Positions 45,099-55,784 of a DNA stretch of 64,000 bases are shown piece by piece. This stretch comes from Spinacia oleracea (taxonomy: Eukaryota > Streptophyta > Magnoliopsida > Caryophyllales > Amaranthaceae), in contig NC_079490.1 of assembly GCF_020520425.1 (NCBI RefSeq), forward strand, positions 2,728,001-2,792,000, read 5' to 3'. Each line of letters begins with the position of its first letter. Within the stretch, counting starts at the first letter, position 1. Both the position numbers and the translations under genes were made by a program. Under the pieces are notes generated by a model. That model saw only the letters and a program-made list of their open reading frames with translations. It did not search any database and was not told the origin of the DNA.

Positions 45099-45356
45099 TT
45101 AAGCCGTCGATTTGCCAGGAGACTTGTTGCTAACTCCGCCGCCGTCAGAAGGCGGAGCATTCGGCGGTCCAGCATTTTGACGACGGTGATCAGGTGGCGA
45201 ATAAGGAGGAGGAGCTGATTGACGGTTGGAGTTGTGTTTTTCATCAACGGCTGTGATCTGATCAATCAGGAAGCAAGGATTATCAGACGGTGGTGAATCG
45301 AATGACATGAGTTCGGGAAGTATCACACGCGACGCTTGGCGACGGTGGCGAGACAT
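45099..45356 (-). CDS. Small proline-rich hydrophilic protein
   Basis: 85 residues on the minus strand, start MSRHRRQASRVILPEL, then Pro/Asn/Ser-rich sequence (APPPYSPPDHRRQN, AGPPNAPPSDGG) ending SPGKSTA. GC content and codon-like composition stand out from the AT-rich surroundings, and the ATG is preceded on its strand by a long (CT)n-type leader (about 45365-45420) as in many plant genes. I do not recognise the family with certainty; no signal peptide or membrane segment. Probably a real single-exon gene of unknown function. Confidence 0.6.
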   Translation of the reverse strand: MSRHRRQASRVILPELMSFDSPPSDNPCFLIDQITAVDEKHNSNRQSAPPPYSPPDHRRQNAGPPNAPPSDGGGVSNKSPGKSTA

Positions 45357-47434
45357 TTTTCGCGGTGGTTTTCGCGGTGGAGAGAGAAAGAGAGAGAGAG
45401 AGAGTGTGAGTGAGAGAAGAGTGGTGTTTGGTTTGTTTTTTTACTTTGTTTGATTAATAAATAAAAGTCGTTTAAATAAGAGGTGGATAATAAGTTGTGT
45501 TGAATGATCTCTACGCGCTTTTTGAATCCGTTGGATTACAGTGAGAATCATGTTGGGTGTACTTGATCAATAGTATACTACGGTCTCGTTCTGTTTATCT
45601 GATTTTTACTATACCGGACTTACTAGTTACGGAGTACGTGGTGTTGATTGACATTTGTTTCCGGTGATTAAGTTTTATTTTATCGGAAGAATTGAACCTG
45701 GTTTTCTTTTACTACTGTAACGTATTACATGTTGGAGGTATTGCATGCGTGATATTATTTTCACTATATGTGTAGCTATAGAGTATACTTTATATTATGA
45801 TGTCGTTCTCTTTATCTAATTTTTACGACACCAGACTAGCTTACTAGTTATGGAGTCTTGATCGCCATGATAGGCAATATTCTAGTGATTAAGTTTTATT
45901 TTACAGAAAATTAAGCTGGTTTCCTTTTACTATTGTGATACATCCCTGTTATTTTCATATTGTATACATCTGTTGAGTTGAATTGAATTTTATGCAGTGC
46001 TATTGTTTAAACCAATCAAATGAACAAAGGATTGTTTTAAGGGTTTTTCTAAGGTAAAGCAACTACGAAATAACTTAAGAAAAGAGAAATAAGAGAGTAA
46101 ATGTGAAGTTACATGATCACGTGTTGGGTACCCGATAAAGTGAATGAGAGGTTGTTTTTAGAGTTTCTCTGAGGTAAAACAACTACAGGGTATAGCTTAT
46201 TAAGAGAGTAAATGTGAAGTTATAGGATCACGTGTTATTAGATGATGAAAATCATTTTGAAAGGGAAATAAAATTCAAATTGTTTTTCAACATTAACACG
46301 TAACTACAACGTAACGGTTTGTGAAGAGAGTAAAATTGCATGGACATGTGTCGAATTCCTTAGAAATAAAGAGAATGAATCTATATACATAAATAATTTC
46401 AACTATTCACACAAGTTACAATAGTTTATTTAATTAGTTGTCAGTTGTAAGATCATGCGTTACTGGATGAGATAATTATAACATTTTTCAATATCGATTA
46501 ACACGAAACTGAAACACTTCTATTATGATCGAGATCGAGCTAGTAAAACTAGCGATCAGACCTACGTGGGGCCAAACTCTCGATAGCCACCTAAATTATA
46601 AGATCATGTGTTCCCCTATTATTTCTGTATATTACCATTGATGAAAAATCATGTTTCACATGCATATAGAACTATGACTTCAGATATTAGTGTGCATGAT
46701 AAACTTCATATATATATGCTACCCTAAAGGCATCAAAACCATTACTCCGTAATAATAACTAACACTCCACGAGGAATAATCCACGTACTTTATCAGTTTA
46801 AATTAGTGTTAAAAACTCGATCTGCATAGTAAAGAATGATTATGATATTCAACCTAATTCCTTATAAATCACATTCGATCAACCAAGCGTGACCTATTAT
46901 CTAAAGAACTATAACAAAGAACGAGATCCTAGAATTCATAATCAATATCAAACTATACCATATAGATTGATAATCATAATTAGGAAAACACTTTCAATTT
47001 AAATTAGCTAACCCTATCTATCTCAATTATATGTCACACATTGACAAGGTCAACATGATTATTTTATAACTCCCCATAATAATTTGACTTCGATTCTAAC
47101 GATATATGCATAGAAGTCGGGTGCACTTATAGTAAGCTAAAATATTACCTAGGAGTTATCTTAATCTAATTTTAATTAATACTCTAATCTAAATGAACTT
47201 ATCAAGGTTCTTGCACATCCCTCAATGTTTGTGTGGAATCTTATCTTTTGTGTAGAATCTTATCGGAATAACTCTGTTCCTAAATATTTTTATTTGGTTG
47301 GTTACACTTTTACTTGAGTAAGAGTGATTAATTTTCCCGTTCCCTCATTTTTTCATTATACGTAGTCTTTAATGCAATGCTTTGATTATTAATAGATTTA
47401 ACTTCGTTTTAGTAAAAGTTATAAAAAAATGATA

Positions 47435-47767
47435 CTCCCTCCGTTCCTAAATACGTGTCCACTTTGGACATGTACACGGTAATTAATAAAATTGAATGGT
47501 GTATAAGAGATAATGATTGAGAATGTTTTTTTTTTGGGAAAGGAAAAAGTAGATAATTGTTTATTGGTAAAGTATAAATAAAAGTGGAAGTAGTGATTGA
47601 AAAGTGGGAAAAGTATAGAATGTGTAAGAAAAGGTAATAATGATGTATAGAAAAGTGGGAAAAATGTATGGAAAAGTGGGAAAAGTGTATGTCCAAAAAC
47701 AGAAAGTGGACACATAAAAGGAAATGCCATAAATGGAAACTGGACACATATTTAGGAACGGAGGGAG
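47435..47767. mobile_element. Stowaway MITE with long inverted ends
   Basis: Ends ctccctccgttcctaaatac and the near-inverse tatttaggaacggagggag lie between TA dinucleotides, and the pairing continues inward (gtccacttt / aaagtggac). The apparent 134-residue minus-strand frame inside is not a gene. Confidence 0.88.
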
Positions 47768-47906
47768 TATTTAGAAAATTTAAATGGAAGAAATTCAATG
47801 AAATGCATCCCACGAGTTACTATTTTTTCTATTGATTATTCTGCTAATTATAAAACTTTGACCATGTGAATAGTAAATACGAGGAACATTATGGACGGAG
47901 GAAATT

Positions 47907-48331
47907 GATTGTTGCAGAAGTAGATAAATTAAAATGTACTATGCACCATTAATTAACACTAGTTAGTTAAATTTAAATGTCGTGTACTTATAGCTGATTC
48001 ACAGTAATTAAAATGTACTTCCTCTATTTTCTTAAAATTGTAACACTTTGTAATGTAGAGTACGTGCGTTTTCCGTACTCGTGTCAAACTAGATCCACCT
48101 TTCAAAAAGTGGAGAAAATAGATTGTTGCAGAAGTAGATAAATTAAAATATACTATGCACCATTAATTAATACCCAAATAGTTAAATTAAAAAACGTGGA
48201 TATGTAGCTGATTCGCAGTAATTAAAATGTACTTCCTTTGTTTTCTTAAAATTGTAACACTTCGTAATGTAGAGTACGTGCGTTTTCCATACTCGTGTCA
48301 GACTAGATCCACCTTCCAAAAAAGTGGGTAC
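47907..48331. repeat. 214-bp tandem duplication
   Basis: Copies 47907-48120 and 48121-48331 both run gattgttgcagaagtagata ... gtacgtgcgttttcc(g/a)tactc ... gatccacctt. A few substitutions and one altered stretch distinguish them. Each contains a single Stowaway-like end (cttcctctattttc, cttcctttgttttc). Confidence 0.88.
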
Positions 48332-49605
48332 GAATTTTACCACCAGACGAAGATCCGACCCATTGCCATCCCACGTGTCAAATTGTGAATCACTTGAAAG
48401 CAAACAAGAAAGTTACCACTAGTGGTGTTGAACAAATGGAATAGTTCCTATTAGTTCCTATATATGGATTGACCATGTGTGGATTAAATTTGAATGATTA
48501 TAGAAACTTATTAGCAAACATTGAACATTGATCATCATATCGTTGTTGTGTCCTCAATCAACGCATATATATTGTCAGCCTGCCTTTGGCTTATTTGTGA
48601 ATTGTCCTATTCAACCGTATCTTCCATCACATGCCACAAGGTAGGAGATATGTTTTTTTGTTTTTGTTTTTTTTTCTTTTCAAAATGTTATTTTTATTCA
48701 ATTATTTTGGTTTGGAATAGATCCATAAAACCATTACTTTATAGAGTTTGAAGATTCAGGTTCAGACTCTGATTCGCATAATATGAAACAGAGACTTCTC
48801 TCGCGGATGTACATTTTGATATGACTTCATCCTTTAGGCATTGGTCTAGCTACTTGGCAGTCTTGCGCCACCTCCGTTGTTGTCAGCAGGTGTGACCTGT
48901 AATGTTGGATCAAACTTATCATCTTGCAGAATTAGGGTCATTATTATTGCAATTTTGTCCCCGATGTCAGTAAATGTGTAGAGGGGAGAATCGGAAAACA
49001 ACCACAAATTAATAACTTTGATAAGGACTGAGGTAATGTTTAATTAGTTCACCTCGTTTCATGAATTATTCATTTCAACTCATAAGATAAGCTTCTGTAT
49101 ATATTTTGTAACCACGGTTTACATATGCAACTCTTAATAACACAATTTCAGTCATTGTTTTCTAAAATTGATTACAATATTGCATAGTAAAATACATTGA
49201 TCATTGTTTTTTGAACACATTTCTATTAATTAAACTTTACAACACACTACGTATATACTACCACACAAAAAAACTTTACAACAAATTAATCTAAGACTTG
49301 CTAAATTTATGGAACTTTACAAATTAATGGATAATATGTCCTACATTGTCTTACAAAGTTCTTTTGTCCTACATTGTCGAAACTCAATTGTATAAAGTTT
49401 TAGTTGAACATGGCTAATACATGATGTACGGTTTGCCTTTAACTTGACACTAATATTAAATTAATTAATTGCTAAAAGGCTGTCGATCACTTAATTGATT
49501 AAACTAATTACAAAAAGATGAACAAATAGCTCAACTTGGGGGACAACCTTGTTTGACAAAGCAATCAAGTTTATAGACATGTAATAATCAATTATGAGTT
49601 ACCAA

Positions 49606-49759
49606 TTGCTGAATTGCCTGTTAGTTTCATGGTAATTGGAGCTGAACTTGGTAGGGAAAACTCGTGTTCGATCCCCCGCAACAATAATTGGGAGGGGACT
49701 GGAACCTATCCACCCATAACTCGCCCCTAGCCATATGGGTGAACCGTACACCAAAAAAA
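49606..49759 (+). mobile_element. SINE (second family), plus strand
   Basis: Head 'gaattgcctgttagtttcat', 'gagctgaacttggtaggga', B-box-like gttcgatccccc, 'ggaggggactggaacctatc', and a poly-A tail (about 49752-49761). Shorter than its relatives near the 3' end. Duplication not clear. Confidence 0.8.
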
Positions 49760-50407
49760 AAATCTATGTTGAGTTGGTTTCCTCCTCATTTTTCTAAGAA
49801 AAATGGACAATATATTTCTTAGGTCAAAGGTTGTGGATGTATATAAAGAGAGGAAATAAGGAGGATTTTTTGATTTTTTATACATTTGTTTATTTGTTTT
49901 TGTTTTTATTAGCTAGCTTAGATAATAATCTTTATCGATCCGAATGCATGCACACAAAAAACACAAGTACATAGATAAAAGAATACGAAGTATTACGTTG
50001 TGATAAAAGAAAATCTATTCTTTTATATTTTATTAAACATAAAAAAAAAAAATAACACAACTCATGATATTTTAACAAAAAAAAAAATGATGTTTATCCA
50101 CTATTTAAAATGCTTTGCCACGCAATATACAAAAATGTTCCAAAAGAGGGGAGATTTTCTTTGCCAACTCCTGTCCATCAGTTTCTCAACAATAAAATTA
50201 TTTTGAAGTGTCGCTTGTCCTCCAACAATAGAAAATATTATTTTTGTTTATTGATTTTTTTTTTCTTTAACTTGTCACAATCCTCAAAAAGAAGTAATAT
50301 TTTTTTATAGTAATCAATTTCAACCTTTTAAAAACAGCACATGATATATTAATATAATTTTAAAAAAGAAAATAATAATTTCAAAGCAGAAGAAAATAAA
50401 TTATTTT

Positions 50408-50645
50408 AAGGAAAGTGATCAGTTCAAAAATATAAAACAATAATAAAATTACAAGGAAATAAATCATTCAAACATAGAAATAAATTTAAGGAAATAAATC
50501 ATTACCAAAATAGAAATAAATGTTAGGAAATAAATCATTACAAAAATAGAAATTATTTTAAGGAAATAAATCATTACATAAATGGAAATTAACTTAAGGA
50601 AATAGATCACTTCAGAAATAAAAATAAAAAAATATATTAAGGAAA
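50408..50645. repeat. Tandem array of 35-37-bp units upstream of the ABCG5-like gene
   Basis: Six to seven degenerate units start near 50408, 50453, 50488, 50525, 50560, 50596 and 50639, with the consensus aaggaaataaatcattacaa followed by 'aaatagaaat'. The array lies 360-590 bp before the ABCG start codon. Confidence 0.8.
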
Positions 50646-51000
50646 CCCATAATAAAGGAAAATATATAAATTAAGGAAAGTGATCAAATACCTGTACGTT
50701 ACCATGTGAAGTCATGGGAAGTAATCTCCAAATTTGGGAATTTAGAAATTATTTTCTAACCTAATTTAACCTAAGTTTATGTTGGTTAACCAAAAACACT
50801 AAAAACAATTAATCCACTTTTCAAGTCAATTAAATTACATATACACCCTTTCTTAGATCACCAAACTCTACAAAATTCCACAACAATCAAGCAAACTTTG
50901 GTAGTTACAACTTCTAACCTCCAAAATATGTAAACATCCATAGTATAAATTACTTGCTATTTCAATCTCAAAACAAACCTTACAACCTCCCAACAAAACA

Positions 51001-52956
51001 ATGGCAAAATGTTTTAAAAAACCCGTCACGGCAGACGACACGATAATCCTTTTCTCGACCTCGGACTCGAACGAGGAGTTATCCGGTTGCTCCTCCTCGT
51101 CGTCCTCCTCGAGCAACCACTCTCCGCCGCCATCGGCCACCGCCACTAGGTCCCACTCCACAACTACTTCCACCCCTTACAAGCTTATTGTCAAAAACCT
51201 TTCCTACACCATTAAAAGAAACGGGGGCCCATTTCAAAAGCCCAAGCCCAATGTTGAGATCCTTAAATCAGTTTCCTTCACAGCCCAAAGCTCCCAAATG
51301 CTAGCAATTGTGGGCCCAAGTGGGACAGGGAAATCAACCCTTCTTAGAATCATATCCGGGCGGGTAAAAGAGAAAGAGTTTGACCCGAATTCAATCTCCC
51401 TAAATGACCACTCAATTTCAAGCCCAGCCCAATTAAGAGCTTTATGTGGGTATGTGGCCCAAGAAGATGATTTACTCCCTTTTCTTACCGTTAAGGAAAC
51501 TTTAATGTTTCGCGCCAAATTTCAGTTAAGACAGTTAAACTCCCAAGATAGAAAAAACAGAGTAGATAACTTGTTACAAGAACTTGGTCTTCTCCAAGTT
51601 GCAAATTCCTTTGTGGGTGATGAAGAAAACCGGGGAATTTCCGGGGGAGAGCGAAAACGGGTCTCAATTGGTGTCGAATTGATCCATGACCCGCCCATTT
51701 TGCTACTTGATGAACCAACTTCCGGGTTAGACAGCTCAGCTGCACTAAATGTGATTGAACTTGTTTCTTCAACAATGTCGAAATCAAAGCAAAAGACGGT
51801 TATTTTCTCGATCCATCAACCGAGTTATCGAATGTTTAAACACATTTCTCATTTCTTGATCCTGTCACATGGTTGTGTTGCTCATAATGGAACAATCAAA
51901 TTGCTAGAGGAAAGGATCTCCCATTTGGGTTATGAAATTCCATTACAATTAAACACACTTGAATTTGCAATGGAGATAATCTCCAAATTAGAAGATGAAA
52001 AACCAAACATTTGTTCTTCTACCCCAATTTGGAACAAGGGTAAAAATTTAAACTTTTACCCCCCAAATGATGAAGGGGTTAAAGGGTATTTCTACAATAG
52101 GGGGTTAGAAATAAGAATCCTTTGTTCAAGATTTTCAAAAGTGATTTATAGAACAAAACAACTATTTCTTGCAAGAACAATGCAAGCACTTGTAGGAGGG
52201 ATCAGTCTAGGAACTGTGTATGTCAAGTTAGGGAAAGATGAGGTGAGCGTAGGAGAAAGATTAGGTCTTTTTGCCTTTAGTCTAAGTTTCCTCCTTTCCT
52301 CGACAGTCGAAGCCTTACCTATTTACCTACAAGAAAGAAAGGTAATAATGAAAGAATCTTCAAGAAAAGCTTACAAAATGTCATCTTATATGATAGCAAA
52401 CACACTAGTATTCCTACCCTTTTTGCTTTTTATAGCCCTACTTTTCTCGATTCCCGTGTACTGGATTGTAGGGTTAAACCCTACAATCCAGGCCTTCTCC
52501 TTCTTTGTTTTCAACGTCTGGCTGATAATCTCCATGGCTAGCTCGCTGGTTATGTTTTTAAGTTCAATATCACCCGATTTTATAGCAGGGAACTCGCTCA
52601 TTTGCACCGTTTTGGGTGCTTTCTTCTTGTTTTCGGGGTATTTCATACCAAAAGAGATCATTCCCAAGTATTGGATGTTTATGTACTATCTTTCTTTGTA
52701 TAGGTACCCCTTGGACTCTATGATTGTTAATGAGTATTGGGGTATGAGAAATGATTGTTTTTCATGGGCAACTAATGATCATACTAGTAGTAGTAGTAGT
52801 AATTGTTTGATGAATGGGGGTGATGTTTTGAGGAATAGAGGGCTTGATAGGGATATTAGATGGGAAAATGTCGGGCTTATGATCGGGTTTTTCGTCTTGT
52901 ATCGGGTCGTTTGTTGGGTTATCTTGGCTAGAAGAGCTGCAACTACGATTTTCTAG
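51001..52956 (+). CDS. ABCG5: Half-size ABC transporter, ABCG5-like
   Basis: Intronless, 651 residues. WBC-type ABCG half-transporters dimerise in the plasma membrane and export lipids or hormones; Arabidopsis ABCG5 is linked to cuticle formation. Order: Ser-rich N-terminus, nucleotide-binding domain first, then membrane domain. Walker A GPSGTGKS at 104-111, Q-loop in VAQEDDLLP near 153, signature ISGGERKR at 212-219, Walker B ILLLDEP at 232-238, H-loop SIHQP near 271. Hydrophobic segments fill about 390-650, including IPVYWIVGLNP, SLICTVLGAFFLFSGYFIPK and a final VGLMIGFFVLYRVVCW. The C-terminal region (FSGYFIPKEIIPKYWMFMYY, NEYWGMR, CLMNGGDVLRNRGLD) is what ties it to ABCG5 rather than ABCG4/8/10, from memory. 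Length matches. All ATPase motifs are intact. A 36-bp repeat array lies upstream. Confidence 0.94.
   Translation: MAKCFKKPVTADDTIILFSTSDSNEELSGCSSSSSSSSNHSPPPSATATRSHSTTTSTPYKLIVKNLSYTIKRNGGPFQKPKPNVEILKSVSFTAQSSQMLAIVGPSGTGKSTLLRIISGRVKEKEFDPNSISLNDHSISSPAQLRALCGYVAQEDDLLPFLTVKETLMFRAKFQLRQLNSQDRKNRVDNLLQELGLLQVANSFVGDEENRGISGGERKRVSIGVELIHDPPILLLDEPTSGLDSSAALNVIELVSSTMSKSKQKTVIFSIHQPSYRMFKHISHFLILSHGCVAHNGTIKLLEERISHLGYEIPLQLNTLEFAMEIISKLEDEKPNICSSTPIWNKGKNLNFYPPNDEGVKGYFYNRGLEIRILCSRFSKVIYRTKQLFLARTMQALVGGISLGTVYVKLGKDEVSVGERLGLFAFSLSFLLSSTVEALPIYLQERKVIMKESSRKAYKMSSYMIANTLVFLPFLLFIALLFSIPVYWIVGLNPTIQAFSFFVFNVWLIISMASSLVMFLSSISPDFIAGNSLICTVLGAFFLFSGYFIPKEIIPKYWMFMYYLSLYRYPLDSMIVNEYWGMRNDCFSWATNDHTSSSSSNCLMNGGDVLRNRGLDRDIRWENVGLMIGFFVLYRVVCWVILARRAATTIF
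52461..52491. repeat. Perfect 31-bp palindrome inside the ABCG5-like coding region
   Basis: 15-bp arms ctggattgtagggtt and aaccctacaatccag flank a single A. It encodes WIVGLNPTIQ in a membrane segment entry. A messenger hairpin with this stem would be very stable. Confidence 0.9.
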
Positions 52957-53077
52957 TTCGTTTTCATGGTTAATTATTCAAGAGAATTTCATGTAAAACT
53001 TCATTGTTGTTATGCGTAATTACATAGTTATTGTTTATTACTTATGTATTATATTTGGTCAAAATCAACAACAAACC

Positions 53078-53149
53078 GGATCCGTGGCGCAATGGTAGCG
53101 CGTCTGACTCCAGATCAGAAGGTTGCGTGTTCGATTCACGTCGGGTTCA
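53078..53149 (+). tRNA. tRNA-Trp (CCA)
   Basis: 72 nt, fully foldable: acceptor GGATCCG/CGGGTTC with two G-U pairs, D arm GCGC-AATGGTA-GCGC, anticodon stem TCTGA/TCAGA with loop CTCCAGA (anticodon CCA at 53110-53112), T arm GCGTG/CACGT-type with TTCGATT, and discriminator A. It reads like the standard plant nuclear tRNA-Trp, with internal A and B boxes; no intron and no encoded CCA. A T run at about 53171-53178 can terminate pol III. It lies 122 bp past the ABCG5-like stop codon, so it may fall in that gene's 3' UTR. Confidence 0.97.
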
Positions 53150-53365
53150 AAACCCCGAAATTATCCGGATTTCTTTTTTTATTTTTTTAACAAATTCTTT
53201 CTACAGAAGCAACAATAGCGCACAACAAACTTAAAAAATATTCTACCTTTTATTTTATTTTAGAATATCAACCGCTACTTTTACCGAACACACATATCAG
53301 TTAAGCGCTACCCGTTACCGCTAATTTTGCCGAACAGGGCCTAAATAAATACTCAAGTTATTAGA

Positions 53366-53528
53366 GTTGGTGGGGAACTACCTTGTGATTTGGAGGTCAC
53401 AAGGTTGAGCTCCATTACTTGCGAAATATTTGAGATTGACTCAAACGTAAACCTGTGTAGCTGGATTAGTTAACCTGTGATAGGTATTGGTTCAGTAGAG
53501 TCTCTTCTTCATACCTAATAAAAAAAAG
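53366..53528 (+). mobile_element. SINE (third family), plus strand
   Basis: Starts gttggtggggaactaccttg, has the B-box-like 'aaggttgagctcc', then 'cgaaatatttgagattgact', 'taacctgtg', 'attggttcagtagagtctct' and a poly-A tail (about 53520-53527). Same family as 59883-60066. Target duplication unclear. Confidence 0.65.
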
Positions 53529-54489
53529 GGTTCCTTAAACAAATACTATAACCAAATTAGAGCTTAATGTTATGGAAAGTAACAATTTATTTGCATTCTC
53601 TTCTATTACCAATCAGAATTTACGTTACCTTCAAAAAAAGAATTACGTGTAGTTGTGTACCTGAAAAGGTAAAATAGGTACATCAACGCCAAGGTAAAGT
53701 CCATTTTGTTTAAGTCGCTTAAGCGAAGATTTTGGGAGTTATCTGGCTAAAGGCAACTTCATTTACGCGCTTATGCGAATTTTAAGGTAGTTGACTCGCT
53801 AAAGCTCTGCTTTTAGAATGAAATCGCTAAACTCCAAAATGAAAGAAAAGCCTAATTAAGGAGGTTATTCAATTCATTTGAATGTAAGTTTACTATATTT
53901 CTAAGTGAGCAACCTTTCTCGAATATGAGTTTTATGCTAGGTTGGTTCACTTACTCACTTGGGTATACCAACTTAATTAGTCAATATCCGTAATTAAGAA
54001 CTGTAATTTTACCTAGTTGCCAAGTCGTGTACTCAATTGTTTAATTAGCTTTCTATTGTATTTAAACTCATTTAATCATCAAAACCGAAGTATCAACTAC
54101 CAACCAAACATTAACTTTATTGTTTACAAAAAGTCTTATTTAAGACCGGTGTAAAATAAATATTGTAATACGGAAGTAAAGTTAACTTAAAATAGCAAGC
54201 TTCGGCTTGCAAGGGAGTAGAGGCAAGGAGTCTCTCTTGCGAACCCTGAAGCGCTTGGCAAACTCGACACAAGCAGTCGCAAACGGTTGGCAACAGGTCC
54301 CCTTTCCGGCTAGCAACAAGTCCATATAATGTAAAATTTATCTATTGCATTTTTTTTATGATAATTTTTTTTTAATAAAAATCATCTCTCTTTAAAATCA
54401 CTACTAATATATAAAAGGTAACCCGATTAGTTGAACCAAAACAAAAGTTTAGTTCCTATTTATCACCTTTATTTCTCAAAAGTCTCAAG

Positions 54490-54886
54490 ATTTATTCGAA
54501 ATAAACTATGATAATCTACGTGTACACTAACGCAAAACCTAGTGTTATAACGAAAACAAGAAAGATATAAATAACGTAAATAAAGAACATATAAATTTTA
54601 CAGGGTTCATTAACAATGTGTTAGTTACGTCCACGGGCAGAGGAGATGAATGTTTTTTTGATCTTGATGAATACAAATTACAGAACAAAATTAGGTTATG
54701 ACCTAGAGAATTGATATTATATACTTTCTAGACAGATGCTGAAAAACTCAAAAAATAAGCCCCAAAACAGATAACCTTAGTGTAGAATAACCGGTACAGT
54801 AAAGAGCTTGACCGGTTGGGTAGTTTGCTCGTCGCAGTAAGGAGCTTGACCGATTTAGGCACATTCTAACACCTAGCTTCCTAACA
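54490..54886 (-). mobile_element. LTR-like remnant, copia type, minus strand (fossil)
   Basis: On the minus strand it begins TGTTAGGAAGCTAGGTGTTA. It includes 'gtggacgtaactaacacatt', wording I recall from the 3' part of plant copia LTRs. No internal genes. The distal end and target duplication are not resolved, so age and completeness are unknown. Confidence 0.45.
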
Positions 54887-55059
54887 ATAAAACTATTAGA
54901 CATACTTCCTAGCGGCAATTGAGCTTTACATGCATATATGGGATACGGTTTTATGTATGGTACAATGGATTGTATAATAAAGTTTCCATAGACTATTAGA
55001 CATATATCATATTTATAGAATTAAACATGACAACAACAACGACAACTCTTTTCCTGCGA

Positions 55060-55435
55060 CCTTAAAGTTCTTGAGCCGAGCCTATGTGTCTTGAGTCTAA
55101 ACAGACGTGGTCCATATCAAGCCCACTTGTTTCATGTCAGATCAAGTCGTGTCAGAAATTTAAAAAAGGAGACCTAGACACGGTCCAAACCCATATTTCC
55201 TCGTGTCGGGCCAAAGGCTAATCTTAGTTAATTTAAAGTGCTTTATCGTGTCGGGTCGTGTCATTCCTAGTTTGTCGTTCTTTTGCAAAACAAGGGCCCA
55301 GTCAGATCACGACTTCATTCTCCTTACAAACCGCGTTTTTTCCGTGTCCATGTCGTGTTGTGTTTTTTTCTTTCTCTAACCATGTCGGGCATTGGGCCGG
55401 ACCCAACCCGGCCCGACCCGTGCCATCTCTAGTGA
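55060..55435. mobile_element. GC-rich 'gtgtcgggcc' block, hAT-MITE-like
   Basis: Repeated 'cgtgtcgggcc', 'gtcgtgtc' and 'ggcccgacccgtgccatctct' motifs; the right end is the inverse of agagatggcacggg, like the hAT-type MITE termini. The left end is not clear. Confidence 0.4.
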
Positions 55436-55784
55436 CGGAGTCATTCAGTTATAATTCCCATTTCCCCTCCTCCTCCCCCCTCAACACATTCTTCCATGAA
55501 TGTCCCACAACTCACTTTCCATGTGATTGCTTCAACATTTTTACTAATCAAGCTTCCCCCCTTTTTCTCTCTCCTCTTATTCCACTGCTTCTGCATCATT
55601 CCCAAGTCCCCTGTTTTCACATTTATTTCAATCCCAATTAATGCACAACATTGCCATAAATGCCCTTTTTTCCAAAAATTAATTCATAACATTTATTAAT
55701 TTATCGGGGGTTACAATTCTTATAACCCATTTTCGTTAAACTCATTTTAATTCCCAGAATTTTCAGCAAAAAAATTTCACAGAA

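Larger units (their letters stand above)
45357..51000. other. Gene-free interval upstream of ABCG5-like gene
   Basis: AT-rich. Holds a repeated 'gtaaatgtgaagttacatgatcacgtgtt' motif (46090-46240, two copies), a Stowaway (47435-47767), a 214-bp tandem duplication (47907-48331), a SINE (49606-49759) and a 36-bp array (50408-50645). No exon recognised. Confidence 0.55.
53150..55784. other. Interval between tRNA-Trp and the first HPAT gene
   Basis: No gene recognised. Contains a SINE (53366-53528), an LTR-like remnant (about 54490-54886), a GC-rich block (about 55060-55430), and the 5' region of HPAT. The open frame at 55258-55641 runs across the GC-rich block into the HPAT leader and shows no domain. 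Confidence 0.55.

Noticed and set aside
47409-47813. Three overlapping minus-strand frames, up to 134 residues, Phe/His-rich
   Set aside because: They coincide with a Stowaway MITE and its flanks; composition artefact.
50000-50310. Frames of 66-68 residues before the ABCG5-like gene
   Set aside because: AT-rich, Lys/Phe/Asn-biased, no domain; expected by chance.
53031-53234. 67-residue frame over the tRNA
   Set aside because: It simply reads through the tRNA-Trp gene.
55258-55699. 127- and 67-residue frames before HPAT
   Set aside because: Span a GC-rich repeat block and the HPAT 5' leader; no domain.
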